From Tychonema litorale BBK16 (GTDB lineage Bacteria > Cyanobacteriota > Cyanobacteriia > Cyanobacteriales > Microcoleaceae), in the NCBI RefSeq assembly GCF_021648855.1, contig NZ_JAKJHX010000124.1:1-15768 (forward strand): a stretch of DNA of 15,768 bases, in the 5' to 3' direction. Below are positions 11,987-15,768 of the stretch, piece after piece (position 1 is the first letter of the stretch; every line of letters begins with the position of its first letter). The notes beneath the pieces are model-generated. The model was not told where the DNA came from. It ran no database searches and was given only the letters and a program-made list of their open reading frames with translations. The position numbers and the translations under genes were made by a program.

Positions 11987-13375
11987 ATGCGTGTATGTGT
12001 CATCGGTACAGGATATGTTGGCTTAGTCACCGGCACTTGTTTAGCCCACATCGGACATCATGTGATTTGCGTAGACAACAACGAAGAAAAAGTCAAATTA
12101 ATGAAGTCTGGACAATCACCTATTTTTGAACCCGGATTGTCTGAATTAATGACTTCTGCATCTGCATCAGGCAATCTAGAATTCACCTCAGATTTAGCCG
12201 CTGGAGTTGCCCACGGAGAGATTTTATTTATTGCCGTGGGTACTCCTCCATTACCTACAGGAGAAAGCGATACTCGTTACGTGGAGGCAGTTGCACGGGG
12301 CATTGGAGCTCACCTTGATGGCGACTACAAAGTATTAGTAAATAAGTCCACCGTGCCTATCGGTTCCGGGGATTGGGTGCGAAGAATTGTCTTAGACGGT
12401 TTAGCTGAACGTCAAAAACCTCAAAGTAGCGAAGGCGCTATAGGCGAAGAAGTTGTAGCAAAAACAGGTGTTCAATTTGATGTAGTTAGCAACCCAGAGT
12501 TTTTGCGAGAAGGTTGTGCAGTCCATGATACCTTTAATCCCGATCGCATTGTTCTCGGAAGCAATTCCCAGCGGGCGATGGACATGATGATCCAATTGTA
12601 CAAGCCGATTGTCGATCGCAAATTTGCAGAAAATGCCTCTTTGCCGCCAGTACCCGTGGTAACAACTGATATCAGTTCAGCCGAGATGATTAAGTATGCT
12701 GCCAATGCTTTCTTGGCAACAAAAATTAGCTTTATTAATGAAGTTGCTAATATTTGCGATCGTGTTGGTGCAGATGTTACCCAAGTCGCCAAAGGAATCG
12801 GTTTAGATTCACGAATTGGCAGCAAGTTTTTGCAAGCAGGAATTGGTTGGGGTGGTTCCTGTTTCCCCAAAGATGTTTCAGCCTTAGTTCACACTGCTGA
12901 CGATTACGGCTACGAAGCACATTTAATGAAAGCAGCAGTAGAAGTTAACGAACGTCAGCGGTTAATTGCCATTGAAAAATTGCAGCAAGTTTTGAAGATT
13001 CTCAAAGGCAAAACAGTCGGACTTTTGGGTTTGACTTTCAAGCCAGATACTGACGATTTGCGTGATGCTCCTTCCCTGAACTTAATCGAGAATTTGAATC
13101 GATTAGGAGCTAAAGTTAAAGCTTACGATCCGATTGTTTCTCAAACTGGAATGCGTCACGGTTTGTCAGGAGTATTGGTAGAAACTGACCCTGAAAGATT
13201 AGCTGATGGTTGCGATGCTTTGGTTTTAGTTACTGATTGGGAGGAGTTCCGCAATTTAGACTATGGGAAAATGGCGAAGTTGATGAATCATCCAGTCATG
13301 ATTGATGGCCGTAATTTCTTAGACAAAAAAGGTTTAGAAGCCGCTGGTTTCCAATATGTAGGAATAGGAAGGTAA
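11987..13375 (+). CDS. ugd: UDP-glucose 6-dehydrogenase, 462 aa
   Basis: This enzyme oxidises UDP-glucose to UDP-glucuronate using two NAD+, supplying the decarboxylase encoded upstream. The N-terminal NAD domain starts at residue 1 (VCVIGTGYVGLVTG, residues 3-16). The central domain has PEFLREG (170-176), and the catalytic Cys292 lies in GIGWGGSCFPKD, whose thiol forms the thioester intermediate. The C-terminal domain (GLLGLTFKPDTDDLRDAPS) binds UDP. Length fits the family. ATG 11987 is the start because GAGGA lies 7 bases upstream at 11975-11979 and the Rossmann strand follows at once. An in-frame extension up to 11846 would only translate the heptamer array. Likely operon with the decarboxylase. 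Confidence 0.96.
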   Translation: MRVCVIGTGYVGLVTGTCLAHIGHHVICVDNNEEKVKLMKSGQSPIFEPGLSELMTSASASGNLEFTSDLAAGVAHGEILFIAVGTPPLPTGESDTRYVEAVARGIGAHLDGDYKVLVNKSTVPIGSGDWVRRIVLDGLAERQKPQSSEGAIGEEVVAKTGVQFDVVSNPEFLREGCAVHDTFNPDRIVLGSNSQRAMDMMIQLYKPIVDRKFAENASLPPVPVVTTDISSAEMIKYAANAFLATKISFINEVANICDRVGADVTQVAKGIGLDSRIGSKFLQAGIGWGGSCFPKDVSALVHTADDYGYEAHLMKAAVEVNERQRLIAIEKLQQVLKILKGKTVGLLGLTFKPDTDDLRDAPSLNLIENLNRLGAKVKAYDPIVSQTGMRHGLSGVLVETDPERLADGCDALVLVTDWEEFRNLDYGKMAKLMNHPVMIDGRNFLDKKGLEAAGFQYVGIGR

Positions 13376-13407
13376 AAGAAGAGAATTAATATTCTTCACC
13401 AAAATCA

Positions 13408-13428
13408 GGAGACGGCAGTGCCGTCTCC
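13408..13428. terminator. Perfect 21-nt palindrome between convergent genes
   Basis: GGAGACGGCA and TGCCGTCTCC are exactly complementary around one central G. It sits between the stops of ugd and of the leftward 156-aa gene, so it may act as a bidirectional block, though no T-run follows. Its core also occurs at the very start of the window, so it is probably a dispersed repeat. Confidence 0.6.
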
Positions 13429-13436
13429 TCCGCACG

Positions 13437-13907
13437 TTAGAATGTTTCCATCAAATCTTTTTCTTCAGCATAAACATCTCGCAACTGTTGTAATGATGTA
13501 GCAGAAATTACTGATTTCACCGTACCTACCAACACGCCCCACTGAAACAAACTGTCCACCGAAACAGCCTCTTTAAAGTTGTAAGTATAAAACTTAGTCC
13601 AAAATGCTGGTGCTTGCTTGCCTTTCCAGCGTTTGTACCATGCGAGATAATCTGGAAGTACGGGGGGATTCACTTCCACAATTGGGGGGAAATCGGCGTA
13701 ACTAAGGAAACGACTCAGACCTTTTGCATGAACATACACCATGTTGTGACAACATTCGATGCGATAAATCAGCTCTGGCGAGATGTTGAATAACAATGCT
13801 ACAGTTTCTTCAGTCACAAATCTCGATCGCGGATTGACAACCGAAGATTTATGAATAATTTTAGATGCGGCGATCGACGAAGATCTTGACTGACTTTCAT
13901 ATATCAT
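13437..13907 (-). CDS. Protein of unknown function, 156 aa, divergent from the regulator/NACHT pair
   Basis: Not recognised by name. Residues 1-28 are Ser-rich and probably disordered. Residues 29-60 (RFVTEETVALLFNISPELIYRIECC) look like a small helix-turn-helix, as in excisionase-like domains. The remainder is aromatic-rich (LPDYLAWYKRWKGKQ; FWTKFYTYNF) with a short hydrophobic segment near 120-135 that is too weak for a certain membrane helix. The ATG start lies about 40 bases downstream of the predicted transcription start; only a weak AGGG precedes it. A perfect consensus promoter drives it, so it may be strongly expressed unless repressed. It could be a regulator or a partner of the divergent NACHT gene, but no function can be assigned. 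Confidence 0.8.
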   Translation of the reverse strand: MIYESQSRSSSIAASKIIHKSSVVNPRSRFVTEETVALLFNISPELIYRIECCHNMVYVHAKGLSRFLSYADFPPIVEVNPPVLPDYLAWYKRWKGKQAPAFWTKFYTYNFKEAVSVDSLFQWGVLVGTVKSVISATSLQQLRDVYAEEKDLMETF

Positions 13908-13952
13908 AATAGTTACAGACCCTGATGGTACGTCATTTTTTTAGATAGGCCA

Positions 13953-13981
13953 ATTATAAAACGCAATTGCATTATTGTCAA
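13953..13981 (-). promoter_or_regulatory. Perfect consensus sigma70 promoter, leftward
   Basis: On the minus strand TTGACA (13981-13976) and TATAAT (13958-13953) are separated by 17 bases, matching the consensus at all 12 positions. Transcription would start near 13946. The -35 box ends two bases before the ATG of the divergent XRE-type gene. The spacer holds the small palindrome GCAATTGC (13963-13970), a possible operator. A weak rightward -10 (TATAAA, 13955-13960) overlaps it. Confidence 0.75.
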
Positions 13982-13983
13982 GT

Positions 13984-14196
13984 ATGGGATTAATCAGAAT
14001 CAGAGTTCGAGAACTAGCAGCCGAAAGGGGCTGGACATTCAAAGAGGTTTCTGAGCGTTCAGGTGTAGTATACAGCACAATTACGACCTATGCTAGGCGA
14101 TCGGAAATATCAATGGTTGACTTCACCGCAATCCACAAATTAGCGCGAGCTTTTGGTGTGATGATTGAAGATGTCGTGGAGATTATCAAAGAATAA
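13984..14196 (+). CDS. Small XRE-type helix-turn-helix regulator, 70 aa
   Basis: This is a single-domain Cro/CI-like DNA-binding protein. Residues 7-40 cover the HTH (RVRELAAERGWTFKEVSERS, then GVVYSTITTYARR), with WTFKEVSERSGVVYSTITTY giving helix 2, turn and recognition helix. The C-terminal helix is FTAIHKLARAFGVMIEDVVEI. There is no sensor domain. The ATG is preferred: an in-frame TTG three codons earlier would start inside the -35 box of the divergent promoter. It lies 44 bases ahead of the NACHT gene and probably shares its transcript. It is a likely autoregulator, acting on the 156-aa gene's promoter and on the NACHT operon. Confidence 0.88.
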   Translation: MGLIRIRVRELAAERGWTFKEVSERSGVVYSTITTYARRSEISMVDFTAIHKLARAFGVMIEDVVEIIKE

Positions 14197-14240
14197 GTTA
14201 AGTAGTTGAGCGGTAAAATATATAAATAGGAGAACAGTCA

Positions 14241-15768
14241 AATGCTTGATGCCTTGCTATTAGGAAGTCTTCTCAAGGTTGCCTTCGACGGAATAGTCGG
14301 CACTCAAGCCAATGAAGCAGTCAAGCACCTTTGTTTAAAGGGAATCACAAAGGTATCACGAAACGGTAAAATCGTCAATCACGATTTAGAAAAAGCGCTA
14401 AAAACATCTTTCCTGAAAGCTCAGCAACAAATCGCTTCAGAATGCAAACAGGAAATCGATCCGAAAAATGCCGCTTACCGAGAGAGTTTTGCTTATTCGC
14501 TACAAGACAGGCGCAGGGATTTTGATTGGTTGAAACGAAAGCTGGAAAAGCTCAAATTAGAATTAGAACAAGTCGATAAAGAAACAGTCCCGTCTGGGAT
14601 TCCGATTGCCAGTTTAGATGAGATAGAATTGCTGCTGACTTCCGCAGATGAGTTAAAGCAAAATCAGGTTGAAGCAGTTAAGCAAAAACTGCTGGAAGTT
14701 GCCCTAGAAAATTGCGATATTGCACCCTACAAAACTCAGTTAGAGCAAGAATTATTTGCTTTAGTATCTGCATACTTTGCTCAGGAAATCAAGGAAAATG
14801 AGAAGGTTTTTCAGATTTTTACCGGGCAGAGTTTAACGAGAATTGATAGCAGAACCCAAGAGATGTATGATTGGCTTGAGGAGATAGTTGAAAAGAGCCG
14901 GATTGTTTATCAACCGATTGACTGGCGGGATATTTGCCAGCAGATTTTAGACGAGAAAGAACAGCAGCGGCTTAGTAGTAATCAGCTCACTTTTGGCAAC
15001 CATCAAATAGATGATGTTTATGTGCCGCTGGGATTGGTAGAACGGCATAAAGTGACTCAGCAGCGGGAGAATGTTGGGGCTGAGGAAGGTTCGGATTTGT
15101 ATCGGGAAAAGGAAGTTACTCAGACATTTGAACATAGCGAGTTTCTCGAACAAGTAATCCAGCAAGGAATTAGCCCGAAAAGCAATGGGAAACGGTTAGG
15201 AATTATTGGGGAACCGGGGGCGGGAAAAACAACGCTGTTGCGGCAGATTGCGAATTGGGTAGCGGCGGGCATTTCCGAGGCTATGGTAATTTGGGTATCC
15301 TTGGCAGATTTGCAGGGGAAGGAATTAGAAACCTATTTATTTGATAGTTGGTTGGTGGCGGCAATTAAGAGAATTGGGAAGGCTGAGGCGACGGCGGATA
15401 TTAAGGATGATTTTTTAGCACAGTTTAATGCTAGTCGCGTTTGGTTGGTGTTGGATGGGGCGGATGAGATGGCGGTGGGAGATGGGAATCCTTTGGCGGA
15501 AATTGAGCGGCAAATTAGGACGGGTGGCTGTATTCAAAGGGCGCGAATTGTGCTAAGTTGTCGGCAGAATGTTTGGGATGCGATCGGCTCTGCGTTGGAT
15601 AGTTTTGATACTTATCGCACTCTGGAGTTTTCCTATCCCGAACAAGTGGAAATGTTCATTGATAAGTGGTTTTCAACCCTCGTTAACCCGCAGTTTGGAA
15701 CCCCCCCTAACCCCAGGGCTGTTTCATTCTCGAATTTTAGCTGTGCTAAAATTCTGAATGAAAATATT
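14241..15768 (+). CDS. NACHT-class STAND NTPase, partial (509 codons, runs off the window)
   Basis: This is a signal-transducing P-loop ATPase of the NACHT type, which oligomerises on ligand sensing. Bacterial members include anti-phage immune proteins. It starts at ATG after an AGGAGA site. Residues 1-250 are an N-terminal helical region without a recognised catalytic motif; residues 3-19 are hydrophobic (LLLGSLLKVAFDGIVG-like). Residues 262-312 form the usual linker before the NTPase (VPLGLVERHK; DLYREKEVTQTF). Walker A is GEPGAGKTT (323-331) and Walker B is WLVLDGADEM (401-410), the NACHT-style D-G-x-D-E, followed by RARIVLSCRQN (433-442), the sensor-1 region. The C-terminal sensor repeats are beyond the window. 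The last ~25 codons (from ~485) look like a dispersed repeat rather than protein, so the gene may be interrupted. Confidence 0.85.
15699..15763. repeat. Repeat with nested 42-bp interrupted palindrome at the end of the window
   Basis: A C-run segment (AACCCCCCCTAACCCC, 15699-15714) is followed by an interrupted palindrome: TTTCATTC (15722-15729) pairs with GAATGAAA (15756-15763), and AATTTTAGC (15733-15741) with GCTAAAATT (15745-15753). The C-run resembles the repeat inside chlD. It lies in the open frame of the NACHT gene. It may be an inserted repeat or the end of an insertion element. Confidence 0.65.

Noticed and set aside
14947..15165. Leftward 72-codon frame inside the NACHT gene
   Set aside because: It lies wholly antisense to a clearly coding region with Walker motifs and has no start signals.

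Overview
The window looks like chromosomal DNA of a filamentous cyanobacterium, probably of the Oscillatoria/Microcoleus type. It carries many HIP1 octamers (GCGATCGC), magnesium-chelatase subunit ChlD, a PEP-CTERM protein, heptanucleotide tandem repeats based on CCCAATT, and many short intergenic palindromes. The genus is an inference from style, not from a marker gene.

Region 1 (about 1-5090) is the most unusual part. Five unrecognised genes run leftward as a probable operon (88-aa, 233-aa, 122-aa and two paralogous coiled-coil proteins of 325 and 365 aa). A divergent pair runs rightward: an XRE-family repressor and an ImmA/IrrE-type zinc metallopeptidase with HEIGH. Between the two units lie two face-to-face sigma70-like promoters and three copies of an 18-bp dyad, GTTGA-N8-TCAA(C). 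One dyad covers the -35 region of each promoter and the third lies near the leftward transcription start. This is the layout of a repressor/anti-repressor-protease switch (as in ImmR/ImmA or DdrO/IrrE) controlling a coiled-coil operon of unknown function. It is the best candidate here for an undescribed system.

Region 2 (5090-7225) holds a soluble sensor histidine kinase with an RsbRD-like N-terminal domain. An IS200/IS605-type element has inserted after a TTAC target inside its last codons and supplies its stop codon. The element's tnpB has a large in-frame internal deletion that removed most of the nuclease. Region 3 (7225-10033) has chlD, with two repeat-derived peptide insertions, convergent with a small PEP-CTERM protein. 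Region 4 (10034-10856) has no intact gene but contains a second, about 365-bp IS605-type remnant with the same ends.

Region 5 (10857-13375) encodes UDP-glucuronate decarboxylase and UDP-glucose 6-dehydrogenase, consecutive steps to UDP-xylose, separated by heptamer repeat arrays. Region 6 (13408-15768) has a leftward 156-aa gene of unknown function with a perfect consensus promoter. Divergent from it are a 70-aa XRE-type regulator and a NACHT-class STAND NTPase that runs off the window, a plausible anti-phage or signalling module. The last 70 or so bases of that gene are repeat-like, so it may be interrupted.
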